Shown here: positions 46,096 to 55,467 of the stretch, in pieces
Numbering within the stretch: position 1 is the stretch's first letter
How the letters are laid out: each line of letters opens with the position of its first letter
Assembly (NCBI RefSeq): GCF_937926365.1
Contig: NZ_CALAOH010000082.1
Location: 20,063-84,062 of the forward strand
Direction: 5' to 3'
Length of the DNA: 64,000 bases
DNA from: an uncultured Azohydromonas sp.
GTDB lineage: Bacteria > Pseudomonadota > Gammaproteobacteria > Burkholderiales > Burkholderiaceae_C
The notes under the pieces: model-generated
Seen by the model: the letters and a program-made list of their open reading frames with translations, nothing else
The model's database searches: none
What the model was told of the DNA's origin: nothing
Position numbers and translations under genes: made by a program

Positions 46096-47217
46096 ATGGC
46101 CCGGCCCACGCTGCTGGTGGCCGGGCTGTCGGTGCGGCAACTGGCGCAGGCGTCCGCGCGCGAGGGCTTCACGACCCTCGCGCTGGACGCCTTCGGCGAC
46201 CGCGACACGCGCCATGCCGCGCCGCGCTGGCGGGCCTGGCACCGCTTCGACGCCGGCGACCTGCTGGATGCGCTGCACGAGGCCGCCGCGTCCGGCGCGC
46301 TGGGCTGGATCGCCGGCAGCGGCTTCGAAGCCCACTTGGACCTGCTGGCCGCCGGCGCGCTGCGGCTGCCGCTGCTGGGCACGCCGGTGGATGGCTGGCG
46401 GCTGGTGCGCGATCCGCGCCGCTTCTTCCCGCTGCTGCAGGCGCTGGGTCTGCCGCACCCGCCCACGCGCTGGGACCAACCCCCGGCTGATCATCAGGAC
46501 TGGCTGTTCAAGGACGGCGCCGCCTGTGGCGGCTGGCACGTGCGGCCGGCACGGGATGTCGAGGCGCCGGGCGGCCTGGGCTGTTGGCAGCGCCGCCTCG
46601 ACGGCGTGCCGATGTCCGCCGCCTTCGTGGCCGACGGTTGCCGCGCGCTGTGTCTGGGCTTCAACGAACAACTCGTCGGCCTGCCCGATGCGCCCTACGC
46701 CTGGCGCGGCGCCATCGGCCCCGTGCCCGTGCCGTCCGATGTGGCGGCGCAGATCGACACGGCCTTGCAACAGCTCATACCGGCCTGCGGCCTGCGCGGG
46801 CTGGGCAGCCTGGATTTCCTGCTCGGCGCCGATGGCGGCGTGTCGCTGCTGGAACTGAACCCTCGTCCCGGGGGAACGCTGCAGCTCTACGCGCCGCAAT
46901 CGCCGCTGCGGCTGCACCTGCGCGCCTGCCTGGGTGCGCCGTTGCCGACACAGCCTGTGTCGCAAACGGTCAGTGGCCTGGAAGTGTTGTACGCGCCGCG
47001 GCGGCTGCGCCTGCAGGCCGCCGAGCTGCAGCGGCTGGCGCGCCGCGCCTGGGTGCACGACCTGCCCGATGCGCCGGTGGACGTGGCCGCGCGCGAGCCG
47101 GTGTGCTCGCTCAGCGCCACGGCGCCGGACGCCGAGGCCGTGCGCGCGCTGCTGCGTCGGCGCCATGACGAATTGACCCCCCTCTTGGAGAACTGTGCTC
47201 ATGAGCTCCCCTGCTGA
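46096..47217 (+). CDS. ATP-grasp protein of the H4MPT cluster
   Basis: A 373-residue ATP-grasp family protein encoded between mtdB and mch, the position of the Orf17-type protein in methylotroph islands. The ATP-grasp region spans about residues 130-265 (DWLFKDGAACGGWHVRPA, GLGSLDFLLGADGGVSLLELNPRPGGT, where LELNPRPGG is the metal site). The C-terminal part has no recognised fold. These enzymes join a carboxylate to an amine, so a late step of H4MPT or methylofuran synthesis is probable, but the reaction is unknown. The end overlaps mch by 17 bases. Confidence 0.85.
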   Translation: MARPTLLVAGLSVRQLAQASAREGFTTLALDAFGDRDTRHAAPRWRAWHRFDAGDLLDALHEAAASGALGWIAGSGFEAHLDLLAAGALRLPLLGTPVDGWRLVRDPRRFFPLLQALGLPHPPTRWDQPPADHQDWLFKDGAACGGWHVRPARDVEAPGGLGCWQRRLDGVPMSAAFVADGCRALCLGFNEQLVGLPDAPYAWRGAIGPVPVPSDVAAQIDTALQQLIPACGLRGLGSLDFLLGADGGVSLLELNPRPGGTLQLYAPQSPLRLHLRACLGAPLPTQPVSQTVSGLEVLYAPRRLRLQAAELQRLARRAWVHDLPDAPVDVAAREPVCSLSATAPDAEAVRALLRRRHDELTPLLENCAHELPC

Positions 47218-48190
47218 CACCCTGAGCGTCAACCACCTTGCGCAGCCCCTGCTGCGGCGGTTGCTGGACGAGGCCACGGCGCTGCGCGTGCGCGTGCAGC
47301 GCGACGAATTCGGCGTGCAGGTCGTCGATGCCGGGCTGGAGGCCCAGGGCAGCGTGGAGGCGGGCCTGGCCGTGGCGCGCATCTGCATGGGCGGCCTGGG
47401 CGAGGTGAGCCTGCGTGCCGCGCCGGAGGAGGGCTGGCCGACCTGGGTGCAGGTGAGCAGCGCGCAGCCGGTGCTGGCCTGCCTGGGCAGCCAGTACGCG
47501 GGCTGGAGCCTGTCGGCCACCAAGGAGGAGACCGGCGGCAAGAAGTTCTTCGCCCTGGGCTCGGGACCGGCGCGGGCGCTGGCCGCGCGAGAGGACCTGT
47601 TCCAGGAGCTGGGCTATCGCGACCGCGCCGACGCCGGTGTGCTGGTGCTGGAGGTGGACCGCCTGCCGCCGGACGTGGTGGTGGAGAAGGTGCTGCGCGA
47701 CTGCGCGCTGCCGCCGCAGGGCCTCACGGTCATCGTCACGCCCACGGCGAGCCTGGCCGGCACCACGCAGGTGGTGGCGCGGGTGCTGGAGGTGGCGCTG
47801 CACAAGGCGCACGAGCTGGGTTTCCACCTGGCCGACATCGTGGGTGGCAGCGCGACGGCGCCGCTGCCCTCGCCCGGCGCCGACGGCTTGCAGGCCATGG
47901 GGCGGACCAACGACGCGATCCTGTACGGCGGCCGGGTGCACTTGCAGGTACGCGGCGACGAGGAAGCGGCGCGGCGCCTGGCGCAGCAACTGCCCTCGCG
48001 CAACGCGCGGGAGTACGGGCGCAGCTTCGCCGACATCTTCAAGGCCGCGGAATACGACTTCTACAAGATCGACGGCGCCCTCTTCGCGCCGGCCGAGGTA
48101 TGGGTCAGCCACCTGGGCTCGGGCCGCACCTGGCGCGGCGGCGGCACGGACATGGGACTGCTGCGCGGGCTGTGGCTGGAGGAGGCGTGA
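47201..48190 (+). CDS. mch: Methenyl-H4MPT cyclohydrolase
   Basis: A 329-residue enzyme converting methenyl-H4MPT to 5-formyl-H4MPT. Recognisable segments are VGGSATAPLPSPGADGLQAM, MGRTNDAILYGG and FYKIDGALFAPAEVWVSHLG. ATG 47201 was chosen since GGAG lies 10 bases upstream; a GTG at 47195 is too close to it. Its stop overlaps the next start (GTGA). Confidence 0.96.
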   Translation: MSSPADTLSVNHLAQPLLRRLLDEATALRVRVQRDEFGVQVVDAGLEAQGSVEAGLAVARICMGGLGEVSLRAAPEEGWPTWVQVSSAQPVLACLGSQYAGWSLSATKEETGGKKFFALGSGPARALAAREDLFQELGYRDRADAGVLVLEVDRLPPDVVVEKVLRDCALPPQGLTVIVTPTASLAGTTQVVARVLEVALHKAHELGFHLADIVGGSATAPLPSPGADGLQAMGRTNDAILYGGRVHLQVRGDEEAARRLAQQLPSRNAREYGRSFADIFKAAEYDFYKIDGALFAPAEVWVSHLGSGRTWRGGGTDMGLLRGLWLEEA

Positions 48191-49128
48191 GCCACGGCAT
48201 GGAGGGCCTGCGCGTCGCCCTGATGAGCGACGAATCCGGTTGGCACGTGCGGCGGCTGCGCCGGGCGCTGCTGGCGCGCGGGGCGGCGCTGGTGCGTTGC
48301 CTGGACCTCGCGCAGTGCGGCGTCGCCACCGCCGCCTCGCGCCACGGCCTGGTGCTGCCGGGCTTCGGGCGCGAGCTGCCCGACGCGGTGATCGTGCGCG
48401 GGGTCGCCGCCGGCAGCTTCGAGCAGGTCACCAAGCGGCTCACCGTGCTGCATGCGCTCGCGGCGCTGGGCGTGCCCGTCTACAACGAGGCGCGCGCCAT
48501 CGAGCGCAGCGTGGACAAGGCCATGACGAGCCTGCTGCTGCGCAGCGCCGGCATTGCCTCGCCGCCGGCCTGGACCACCGAGTGCCCCGCGCAGGCGCAG
48601 CGCCTGGTGATGCGCGAGGCCGCCGCCGGCCGCGCGCTGGTGCTCAAGCCGCTGTTCGGTTCCCAGGGCAAGGGGCTGCAACTCGTGGGCCGCGTGCACG
48701 GCACCTTCGTGCCGCTGCCGCCGCTGGAGCCCTACGGCGGCCTGGCCTACCTGCAGCGCTACGTGCCGCCGCTGGGCACGCCGGGCTTCGACTGGCGCGT
48801 GCTGGTCATCGGCAGCCGGGCCGTGGCCGCCATGCGGCGCGTGAGCGCGCACTGGGTCCACAACGTGGCGCAGGGTGCGCGCTGCGAGGCGGCCGAGGTG
48901 ACGCAGGACCTGGCGTTGCCCGCGGTACGCGCGGCCCAGGCCCTGGGGCTGGACTACGCAGGCGTGGACCTCATTCCCACGCCCGATGGGCCGCAGGTGC
49001 TGGAGGTCAACGGCGTGGCGGCCTGGCAGGGGCTGCAGCGCGTCACGGGCTTCGACATCGCGCAGGCGATCGTGGACGACCTGCTCGACCGCAAGGTCGC
49101 GGCGGCGCTGGGACGGCGTAGCGCATGA
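48187..49128 (+). CDS. RimK-like ATP-grasp ligase of the H4MPT cluster
   Basis: A 313-residue protein of the RimK family (GTG 48187; ATG 48199 is an alternative). Key segments: VYNEARAIERSVDKAMTSLL, VLKPLFGSQGKGLQLV (ATP-binding lysines) and YAGVDLIPTPDGPQVLEVNG (metal site). RimK relatives include MptN, which adds alpha-glutamate to the H4MPT precursor, and CofF; the bacterial protein may add an amino acid to dephospho-H4MPT or to methylofuran. Exact substrate unproven. Tightly coupled to mch and to the following gene. Confidence 0.87.
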   Translation: MSHGMEGLRVALMSDESGWHVRRLRRALLARGAALVRCLDLAQCGVATAASRHGLVLPGFGRELPDAVIVRGVAAGSFEQVTKRLTVLHALAALGVPVYNEARAIERSVDKAMTSLLLRSAGIASPPAWTTECPAQAQRLVMREAAAGRALVLKPLFGSQGKGLQLVGRVHGTFVPLPPLEPYGGLAYLQRYVPPLGTPGFDWRVLVIGSRAVAAMRRVSAHWVHNVAQGARCEAAEVTQDLALPAVRAAQALGLDYAGVDLIPTPDGPQVLEVNGVAAWQGLQRVTGFDIAQAIVDDLLDRKVAAALGRRSA

Positions 49129-50012
49129 GCATGCAGATGCCCGTGGTTTCCGCCGAATCCGCCGTGGCGCTGGAGCGCGGACGCGCCGCCTTCCTCGCCG
49201 CTTGCCGCCTCGACGTGCAGGTGCGCAAGCCCGGCAACGTCAGTTTCCATTCGCCCGGCCACGGCATGCGGGCGCAGCAGTTCCTGGACAGCGCCGCGGC
49301 GGCGCAGGAGGCACTGTTCGCGCCGGGGCTGAGCGTTGGCCAGCGCATCGAGGGCGCGGTGCGGGCCACGCTGGCCGTGGCCGGCTGCAACACCAACCTG
49401 GGCATCGTGCTGCTGTGCGCGCCCATTGCCGCCGCGCTGGAGCGCGCGCCCGGCGCCCGCGACGCCGCCGGATTGCACGCGGCGGTGCGGGCGGTGCTGC
49501 GGGAGCTGGACCTGGAGGATGCCCGTCACGCCTTCCGCGCCATCGCCGCGGCCCATCCCGGCGGCCTGGGCCGTGCCGAGGCGCAGGACGTCAACGACGC
49601 ACCCACCGCCGGCCTGCGCGAGGCCATGGCGCTGGCGGCGCGGCGCGACAGCATCGCGCGGCAGTACGCGTGCGACTTCGACGATCTCTTCGCCGTGGGC
49701 CTGCCCGCGTTCCAGGCCGGCGCGGATGCCGAGGCCGGGATGCTGCGGGCCTGGCTGGCCTGCCTGGCGCGCTGGCCCGATTCACACATTGTTCGAAAGC
49801 AGGGTGCAGCCGTGGCACAGACTGTCCTGGAGCGGGCCACGGTCTTCGAGCAAGGGCTGCGCGGTCAAGGCCCGGCCGCGCTGGCCGAAGCGCTCGCCGA
49901 CTGGGATGAAACCCTGAAACAGCAGGGGCTGAACCCGGGCACCAGCGCCGATCTGGCAGTGGCCAGCACCCTGCTGGGCCTCCTGGTTTCGCGTGGCACG
50001 GAACGTGAATAA
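49125..50012 (+). CDS. CitG/MdcB-like triphosphoribosyl transferase family protein
   Basis: A 295-residue protein of the triphosphoribosyl-dephospho-CoA synthase family: VRKPGNVSFHSPGHGM, AGCNTNLGIVLLCAPIA and HPGGLGRAEAQDVNDAPTAGL. CitG makes a ribosylated coenzyme A prosthetic group for citrate lyase; no citrate or malonate lyase genes are present here. Placed between the RimK-like gene and fae, it is likely a phosphoribosyl-transfer step in C1 cofactor synthesis. Its relatives are found in most methylotroph H4MPT islands. ATGA overlap with the RimK-like gene. Confidence 0.85.
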   Translation: MSMQMPVVSAESAVALERGRAAFLAACRLDVQVRKPGNVSFHSPGHGMRAQQFLDSAAAAQEALFAPGLSVGQRIEGAVRATLAVAGCNTNLGIVLLCAPIAAALERAPGARDAAGLHAAVRAVLRELDLEDARHAFRAIAAAHPGGLGRAEAQDVNDAPTAGLREAMALAARRDSIARQYACDFDDLFAVGLPAFQAGADAEAGMLRAWLACLARWPDSHIVRKQGAAVAQTVLERATVFEQGLRGQGPAALAEALADWDETLKQQGLNPGTSADLAVASTLLGLLVSRGTERE

Positions 50013-50069
50013 AGGCACGAAGCGCCGCAGCCGCGGCGTGGATCGCGAAACCCACATGGAGACTGACCC

Positions 50070-50582
50070 ATGGCAAAAATCGACCGCATGCTCGTCGGCG
50101 AATCACTGGTTGGGGATGGCAACGAGGTCGCCCACATCGACCTGATCATCGGCCCGCGTGGTTCCCCTGCCGAGACCGCCTTCGCCAACGCGCTGGTGAA
50201 CAACAAGGAAGGTTTCACGTCGCTGCTGGCCGTGGTCGCGCCGAACCTGATGGCCAAGCCGGCCACCGTGATGTTCAACAAGGTCACCATCAAGGGTGCC
50301 AAGCAGGCGGTGCAGATGTTCGGCCCGGCCCAGCGCGGCGTGGCGATGGCGGTGGCCGACAGCGTCGAGGACGGCACCATCCCGGCCGACGAGGCCGACA
50401 ACCTGTTCATCTGCGTCGGCGTGTTCATCCACTGGCAGGCCGAGGACGACAAGAAGATCCAGGAGTTCAACTACCGCGCCGTGCGCGAATCCATCGCCCG
50501 CGCCGTGCGCAACGAGCCCAGCGCACAGGAAGTCGTGTCCAAGAAGGGTTCCGTCACCCACCCCTTCCAGGCCCAGGGCTGA
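50070..50582 (+). CDS. fae: Formaldehyde-activating enzyme
   Basis: A 170-residue cytosolic enzyme catalysing condensation of formaldehyde with H4MPT to methylene-H4MPT. The N-terminus ([20 protein letters not shown]) is highly conserved and the catalytic His is H22 in [10 protein letters not shown]. The C-terminal [10 protein letters not shown] is also typical. Codons are clean and the protein is probably highly expressed. Last gene of the mptG operon, 57 bases after the CitG-like gene, with tandem terminators behind it. Confidence 0.97.
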   Translation: MAKIDRMLVGESLVGDGNEVAHIDLIIGPRGSPAETAFANALVNNKEGFTSLLAVVAPNLMAKPATVMFNKVTIKGAKQAVQMFGPAQRGVAMAVADSVEDGTIPADEADNLFICVGVFIHWQAEDDKKIQEFNYRAVRESIARAVRNEPSAQEVVSKKGSVTHPFQAQG

Positions 50583-50631
50583 GGAAGGGCCCCAAGCCGC
50601 AGCGCCTGCCCACCGGCAGGCGATCGCGGAA

Positions 50632-50705
50632 GGCCCGTGGCGCCGCGGCGCCACGGGCCGCCACCCCAAGAGAAGCGGCCCCGCGGGGCCGCTTCTTCAT
50701 TTCGT
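50632..50705. terminator. Tandem terminators between fae and folB
   Basis: Two perfect hairpins: 13-base arms GGCCCGTGGCGCC / GGCGCCACGGGCC (50632-50659), and 11-base arms GAAGCGGCCCC / GGGGCCGCTTC (50672-50695) followed by TTCATTTCG. They separate the convergent fae and folB transcripts. Confidence 0.85.
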
Positions 50706-50710
50706 TGACG

Positions 50711-51205
50711 TCACTTCTTCCCGGGCACCATGCCCTCGCCGATCAGCGACAGCACCCGGGCCGGCGCGCGCGCGCGGGACGCGGCGCCATTGAAATCGTC
50801 CGCCCGGCGTTCGATGGCCACGCCCACGGCCTGCAGGTCGTCGAACTTGCGCGGCTTGGCCAGCGCCACCCGCACCCAGTGCGCGCCGAACTCGCACACC
50901 GTGATGCGCGCGATCTCCTCGGCCAGCGCCTCCAGCAGTTGCACTTGGTGCTCGGCGAAGAGCCGGTGCAACCGCTCGCGCAGCACGCTGTAGTCGATGG
51001 TGTCGCCTATGCGGTCGCTGTCGCAGGCACCGCTGCGCGGCAGCCCGGCGGCGAGATCCACGCGCACCGGCTGCGGGTCATGCAACTCGCTGTGGTGGAT
51101 GCCGATCACGGTCGGGATGGTCAGTCCCTCGATGAAGATCAGGTCCAGCGCGGCACCGGTGGATTCGTGGCGTGGCAGGGGTGGCAAGGGCATGAGGGCG
51201 GACAT
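50711..51205 (-). CDS. folB: Dihydroneopterin aldolase family protein (FolB-like)
   Basis: A 164-residue dihydroneopterin aldolase-fold protein: IFIEGLTIPTVIGIHHSELH, GDTIDYSVLRERLHRL, EALAEEIARI and RVALAKPRKFDDLQAVGV. It would cleave the dihydroneopterin side chain to 6-hydroxymethyl-dihydropterin. Its place beside fae and the DHPS-like gene suggests duty in H4MPT pterin synthesis rather than, or besides, folate. The ATG at 51205 has GGAGG upstream, and a sigma-54-type promoter is present. Confidence 0.85.
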   Translation of the reverse strand: MSALMPLPPLPRHESTGAALDLIFIEGLTIPTVIGIHHSELHDPQPVRVDLAAGLPRSGACDSDRIGDTIDYSVLRERLHRLFAEHQVQLLEALAEEIARITVCEFGAHWVRVALAKPRKFDDLQAVGVAIERRADDFNGAASRARAPARVLSLIGEGMVPGKK

Positions 51206-51243
51206 CGGCAAGCCTCCAGGCGTGGTTCGGACGGCGGCTTTCC

Positions 51244-51258
51244 GCAAGTTGCGCGCCA
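51244..51258 (-). promoter_or_regulatory. Sigma-54-type promoter for folB
   Basis: Minus strand TGGCGCG-CAAC-TTGC, one mismatch in the -24 element and a perfect -12 core with correct spacing. Predicted start near 51232, 27 bases before the folB ATG. Possible activator sites upstream are GTCA-CGGAA-TGAC (51306-51318) and CGGG-CAATT-CCCG (51338-51350). Confidence 0.65.
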
Positions 51259-51435
51259 GTCCCGGCCGGCCTTCTTCCGCGCGGCAAGCAGGGAGCCCGC
51301 GCCGTGTCACGGAATGACGCAATAACCCGGTGGATTGCGGGCAATTCCCGACAGCGCTGACCCGGGGGTGCCGGCCGACAATGCGCCGCGAGCGGGCTCC
51401 CTCCAACGGGGGCCCTCTTCAGTAGGAGCTCACAT

Positions 51436-53451
51436 ATGACACAAGGCCTGTTGGCGGCGGTGGGACATGGCCAACGCGTGCTGGGCGCGGTGCTGAGGGG
51501 CATGCGCTCGGGGTTGCACGAGCAGGTGGCGCAGTCGTGGACACGCTGCCTCAACGAGTACCGCCTGGACCCCGACGGCGAACCGCATCCGCCCGTGCTC
51601 GACCGCAACGCGCTGGCGCTGCGCTGCCGCCGCCTGGGCGACGTGATCGAGGCGGCGCGGCTGGAGATGAGCACGCTCTACCAGCAGCTCGCCGACACCG
51701 AAACCGCCGTGGTGCTGACCGATGGCGAGGGCGTCATCCTGCATTTGGTGTCCTCGCCCGAGTTCGCGCAGGAGCTGGAGCCGGTGGGCTTCACCGTGGG
51801 CGCGTTGTGGAACGAGGCCTACGCCGGCACCAACGGCATGGGCACCTGCCTGGCCCTGGCCGAGCCGGTGTCGGTACGCCAGGAGGACCATTTCTTCACC
51901 CGCCTGACCTCGCTGACCTGCTCGGCCGTGCCGGTGCACGACCCGGAGGGCCGCATGGTGGCGGTGCTCGACGTCACCAGCCGCTCGGCGCTGCAGCAGC
52001 AGCACGTGCTGGTGCTGCTGGGCATGACGGCGCGCATGATCGAGAACCGCCTCATCGACCAGCGCTACCGCGACAGCCACCCGCTGCACTTCCACACCCG
52101 GCCCGAGCTCGTGCACACGCTGCACGAAGGCCGCTTGGCGGTGGACGGCGAGGGCGTGATCCGCGCCGCCAACCGCAGCGCGCTGTTCCAGCTCGGCGTG
52201 GACCACCCGCAGGCGCTGTGCGGGCGGCGGCTCGAAGAGGTGTTCCAGACCACGCTGGACGACCTGCTGGAGCGCAACCGCGCCACCTCCTTCCATCCGG
52301 TGGCGGTGTACCGCGCCAACGGCGCGCACCGCTTCTTCGCCGTGGTGCGCTGCCCGGCGGCGGAGGCACAACCGCAGTCGCAGACCGGCGCGCGCGGCCT
52401 GTCCTCCACGCTGGTCCCGGCCGCGCGGCCAGCGCGCGCGGTGCCGGCCGCCGGGCTGGCCGATCCGCAGCTCGTGCAGCAACTGCACACCGGTGCGCGC
52501 GTGCTGGCGCGTGGCACGCCGCTGCTGCTGCGCGGCGAGACCGGCGCGGGCAAGGAGGTGTTCGCGCGCGCGCTGCACGAGCGCAGCCCGCATGCCTCGG
52601 GCAGCTTCGTGGCGGTGAACTGCGCCAGCCTGCCGGAGAGCCTGGTCGAGTCCGAGCTCTTCGGCTACCGCGCCGGCGCCTTCACCGGGGCGCAGCGCAA
52701 CGGCCGGCGCGGCAAGATCCTGCAGGCCGACGGCGGCACGCTGTTCCTGGATGAGATCGGCGACATGCCGCTGGAGCTGCAGGCGCGGCTGCTGCGCGTG
52801 CTCGACGAGCGCCGCGTCACGCCGCTGGGCACGGAGGAGACGCACCCGGTCGATTTCCAGCTCATCAGCGCCAGCCACCGCAACCTGCTGGAGCTGGTGG
52901 CGCAGGGGCGCTTCCGCGAGGACCTGTACTACCGTCTGGCCGGCATCGAGCTGGGCATCCCGGCACTGCGCGAGCGCAGCGACAAGCGAGAGCTGATCCA
53001 GCGCATCCTGCAGGAGGAGAACGGCGGCCCGGTGGTGCTGCGCCCCGAGGCCGAGCAGCTGCTGATGGGCTACCGCTGGCCCGGCAACGTGCGCCAGCTG
53101 CGCCACGTGCTGCGCGCGGCCGTGGCGCTGGCCGACGGCGCGCCGGTGGGGCTGGAGCACCTGCCCTCGCTGCGCCAAGGCCCGGCGGCCGTGCCGGCCC
53201 CGGCGGTGGCGGATGCGCCCGCGCCGGCGCTGGCATCGGTTTCGCTACTGGCTTCGGGCATGGTCCCGGCCGAAACCCCGGCCCCGCAGGGCCTCAACCT
53301 GATCCAGTCGCATGAGCGACAGGTGCTGCTGCAGTTGCTGGAGCAGCACCGCTGGAACGTGAGCAACGTCGCCAAGGCGCTCGATGTCAGCCGAAACACC
53401 CTCTACCGCAAGCTCCACAAGCTCCAGATCGCCGTCTCCCAACGCGCCTGA
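51436..53451 (+). CDS. AcoR-like sigma-54-dependent activator (GAFTGA intact)
   Basis: A 671-residue activator. N-terminal GAF domain at about residues 60-210 (WNEAYAGTNGMGTCLALAEP, LTCSAVPVHDPEGRMVAVLD), a PAS-like region, AAA+ domain at about 345-575 with Walker A GETGAGKE at 367-374 and complete GAFTGA at 414-419, Walker B GTLFLDEIGDM, and a Fis-type helix-turn-helix (NVSNVAKALDVSRNTLYRKL). It resembles the regulator at 41822-43912 over its full length, so the two are paralogues. Embedded in the C1 island and able to use sigma-54, it is the best candidate to drive the sigma-54-type promoters in this window. A TAGGAG ribosome binding site precedes the ATG. Confidence 0.93.
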   Translation: MTQGLLAAVGHGQRVLGAVLRGMRSGLHEQVAQSWTRCLNEYRLDPDGEPHPPVLDRNALALRCRRLGDVIEAARLEMSTLYQQLADTETAVVLTDGEGVILHLVSSPEFAQELEPVGFTVGALWNEAYAGTNGMGTCLALAEPVSVRQEDHFFTRLTSLTCSAVPVHDPEGRMVAVLDVTSRSALQQQHVLVLLGMTARMIENRLIDQRYRDSHPLHFHTRPELVHTLHEGRLAVDGEGVIRAANRSALFQLGVDHPQALCGRRLEEVFQTTLDDLLERNRATSFHPVAVYRANGAHRFFAVVRCPAAEAQPQSQTGARGLSSTLVPAARPARAVPAAGLADPQLVQQLHTGARVLARGTPLLLRGETGAGKEVFARALHERSPHASGSFVAVNCASLPESLVESELFGYRAGAFTGAQRNGRRGKILQADGGTLFLDEIGDMPLELQARLLRVLDERRVTPLGTEETHPVDFQLISASHRNLLELVAQGRFREDLYYRLAGIELGIPALRERSDKRELIQRILQEENGGPVVLRPEAEQLLMGYRWPGNVRQLRHVLRAAVALADGAPVGLEHLPSLRQGPAAVPAPAVADAPAPALASVSLLASGMVPAETPAPQGLNLIQSHERQVLLQLLEQHRWNVSNVAKALDVSRNTLYRKLHKLQIAVSQRA

Positions 53452-53458
53452 AGAAGAC

Positions 53459-54067
53459 GTGCTCGAAACCGAGGCCGCGCTGGAGGCCCTGGACGTGCCC
53501 GACGGCCCGCCGCGCTCGCGCTTCGCCTTTGCCGTCACCGGATCGGGCCACTACCTCGAAGAAGCCATGGCGCTGGCGGCGCGGCTGCCGGCGGTGGACC
53601 TGTTCCTCTCCGCCGCGGCCGAGGAGGTGCTGCCGCAGTACGGCTTCACGCTGGACTCGCTCAAGGAGCGCTTCAAGGTCTTCCGCGACAAGAGCGCCAG
53701 CGCCGTACCGGTGGGCATGCTGTATTCGGACGCCTACCACACGGTGATCGTGGCGCCGGCGACCTCCAACACGGTGGCCAAGTGCGCCTTCGGCATCTCC
53801 GACACGCTGCCCACGAACATGTTCGCGCAGGCGGGCAAGCTGGGCATCCCGGGCATCGTGTTCGCGTGCGACACCGAGCCCACCGTCATCACCAAGGCGC
53901 CGCACGAGTGGGTGACGCTGCACCCGCGCCGCATCGAGCTGGACAACGTGGAGCGGCTGCGCGCCATCGACCACTGCCGCGTGGTGTGCTCGCCCGCCGA
54001 GCTGGAAGCGGCCCTGTCACGGCGGCTGCGGGAGCTGTCCCTGGAATGGAACACATCGTCTTCCTGA
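53459..54067 (+). CDS. Archaeal-type flavoprotein (dihydromethanopterin reductase-like, AfpA/DmrB)
   Basis: About 202 residues. The core (FAFAVTGSGHYLEEAMALA, IVAPATSNTVAKCAFGISDT, CDTEPTVITKAPHEWVTLHP) is the flavoprotein fold shared with the archaeal dihydromethanopterin reductase DmrB and AfpA of methylotroph islands. It likely reduces dihydromethanopterin to H4MPT using FMN. The start is uncertain: GTG 53459 avoids overlap, while an in-frame ATG at 53384 would overlap the regulator gene by 68 bases. Its end overlaps the DHPS-like gene by 22 bases. Confidence 0.85.
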   Translation: MLETEAALEALDVPDGPPRSRFAFAVTGSGHYLEEAMALAARLPAVDLFLSAAAEEVLPQYGFTLDSLKERFKVFRDKSASAVPVGMLYSDAYHTVIVAPATSNTVAKCAFGISDTLPTNMFAQAGKLGIPGIVFACDTEPTVITKAPHEWVTLHPRRIELDNVERLRAIDHCRVVCSPAELEAALSRRLRELSLEWNTSSS

Positions 54068-55467
54068 CGGGCCACCTGGCGCAGCCAGCGCTGCAGCGTG
54101 TGCTGGCCGGCATGGACGCCCCCTTCACCTGGGAAGTGCGCGACATCGGCCTGCAGGTCGCCGGGCTCATGACCGCCGACATGGTGCGCCGCCGCGTGAG
54201 CGCGCCCGTGCTTTCCCCTGTCGAGGGCGAGGCGCCGCGGCCGGCCGACCGGCTGCTGCTGCCCGGGCGCTGCCGCGGCGACGTGCACGCGCTCGAAGCC
54301 CATTTCGGCATCCCGGTGCAGCGCGGCCCCGAGGAGCTCAAGGACCTGCCAGCCTTCTTCAACCGGGAGGCCAAGCCGGTGGACCTCTCCACGTACCGCG
54401 TGGACATCTTCGCGGAGATCGTGGACGCGCCGCGGCTGGACGTGGCCGGCATCGTCGAGCGCGCCCGCGCCTACGCCGCTGACGGCGCCGACGTGATCGA
54501 CCTCGGCGGCCTGCCCGCCACGCCGTTCCCGCACCTGGAGGACAGCGTCAAGGCGCTCAAGGCGGAAGGCCTCAAGGTCAGCGTCGATTCGCTGGACACG
54601 GCCGAGCTGCTGCGCGGCGGGCGCGCCGGGGCCGACTACCTGCTCAGCCTCAACCTCGACACGCTGTGGGTGGCCGACGAGGTGGCGAGCACGCCAGTGC
54701 TGATCCCGAGGACGCCGCAGGACGAGGAGTCGCTGGCGCAGGCGATCGAGACGCTGCGCGGGCGCGGGCGCGCCTTCCTGGCCGACTCGATCCTGGACCC
54801 GCTGCCCTTTGGCTTCACCCGCTCCATCTGCCGCTACCAGCGCCTGCGCGACCGCTTCCCGGACGTGGACATCCTGGTGGGCGTGGGCAACGTCACCGAG
54901 CTGACCGAGGCTGACACCGCCGGCATGAACGCGCTGCTGCTGGGCCTGTGCGAGGAGCTGCAGGCGCGCGCGATCCTGACCACGCAGGTCAGCGCGCACG
55001 CGCGGCGCGCGGTGCGCGAGGCCGACGTGGCGCGGCGCCTGATGCATGCCGCGCACGAGAGCCGGAGCCTGGCCAAGGGCTTCACGGACGAGCTGCTGAC
55101 GGTGCATGCCAAGCGCCCGTTCCCGGACACGGCCGAGGAGATCCGCCAGACCGCCGCCGGCGTGCGCGACCCCAACTTCCGGGTGCAGGTGGCGGACGAC
55201 GGCATCCACGTCTACAACCGCGACGGCCACCGGCTGGCGCGGGACGCCTTCGAGTTGTGGCCGCAACTCAAGCTTGAGAACGATGCTGCCCATGCCTTCT
55301 ACATGGGGGTGGAGCTCGCACGCGCCGAGGTCGCGTGGCAGCTGGGCAAGCGCTACGTGCAGGACCAACCCCTGAGCTGGGGCTGCGCGGTACCGCGGCG
55401 CGAGGACAACCTGGACGCCTGGTGCGCACCAGGTTCCACGCTGCGCGGGAAGGACGAAACGCCATGA
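54046..55467 (+). CDS. Dihydropteroate synthase-like protein of the H4MPT pathway
   Basis: A 473-residue protein whose central part (about residues 120-320) is a pterin-binding TIM barrel: AAYAADGADVIDLGGLPATP, KVSVDSLDTAELL, FLADSILDPLPFGFTRSI. An N-terminal domain of about 120 residues and a long C-terminal part are specific to the methanogen/methylotroph form (DUF6513-type), which joins the hydroxymethylpterin to the ribofuranosyl-aniline. It is distinct in length from FolP (about 280 residues). Confidence 0.9.
   Translation: MEHIVFLTGHLAQPALQRVLAGMDAPFTWEVRDIGLQVAGLMTADMVRRRVSAPVLSPVEGEAPRPADRLLLPGRCRGDVHALEAHFGIPVQRGPEELKDLPAFFNREAKPVDLSTYRVDIFAEIVDAPRLDVAGIVERARAYAADGADVIDLGGLPATPFPHLEDSVKALKAEGLKVSVDSLDTAELLRGGRAGADYLLSLNLDTLWVADEVASTPVLIPRTPQDEESLAQAIETLRGRGRAFLADSILDPLPFGFTRSICRYQRLRDRFPDVDILVGVGNVTELTEADTAGMNALLLGLCEELQARAILTTQVSAHARRAVREADVARRLMHAAHESRSLAKGFTDELLTVHAKRPFPDTAEEIRQTAAGVRDPNFRVQVADDGIHVYNRDGHRLARDAFELWPQLKLENDAAHAFYMGVELARAEVAWQLGKRYVQDQPLSWGCAVPRREDNLDAWCAPGSTLRGKDETP

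Noticed and set aside
49995..50010. Possible sigma-54 promoter before fae (TGGCACG followed by GAAC-GTGA)
   Set aside because: The -24 element is perfect but the essential GC of the -12 element is missing, so I did not list it.
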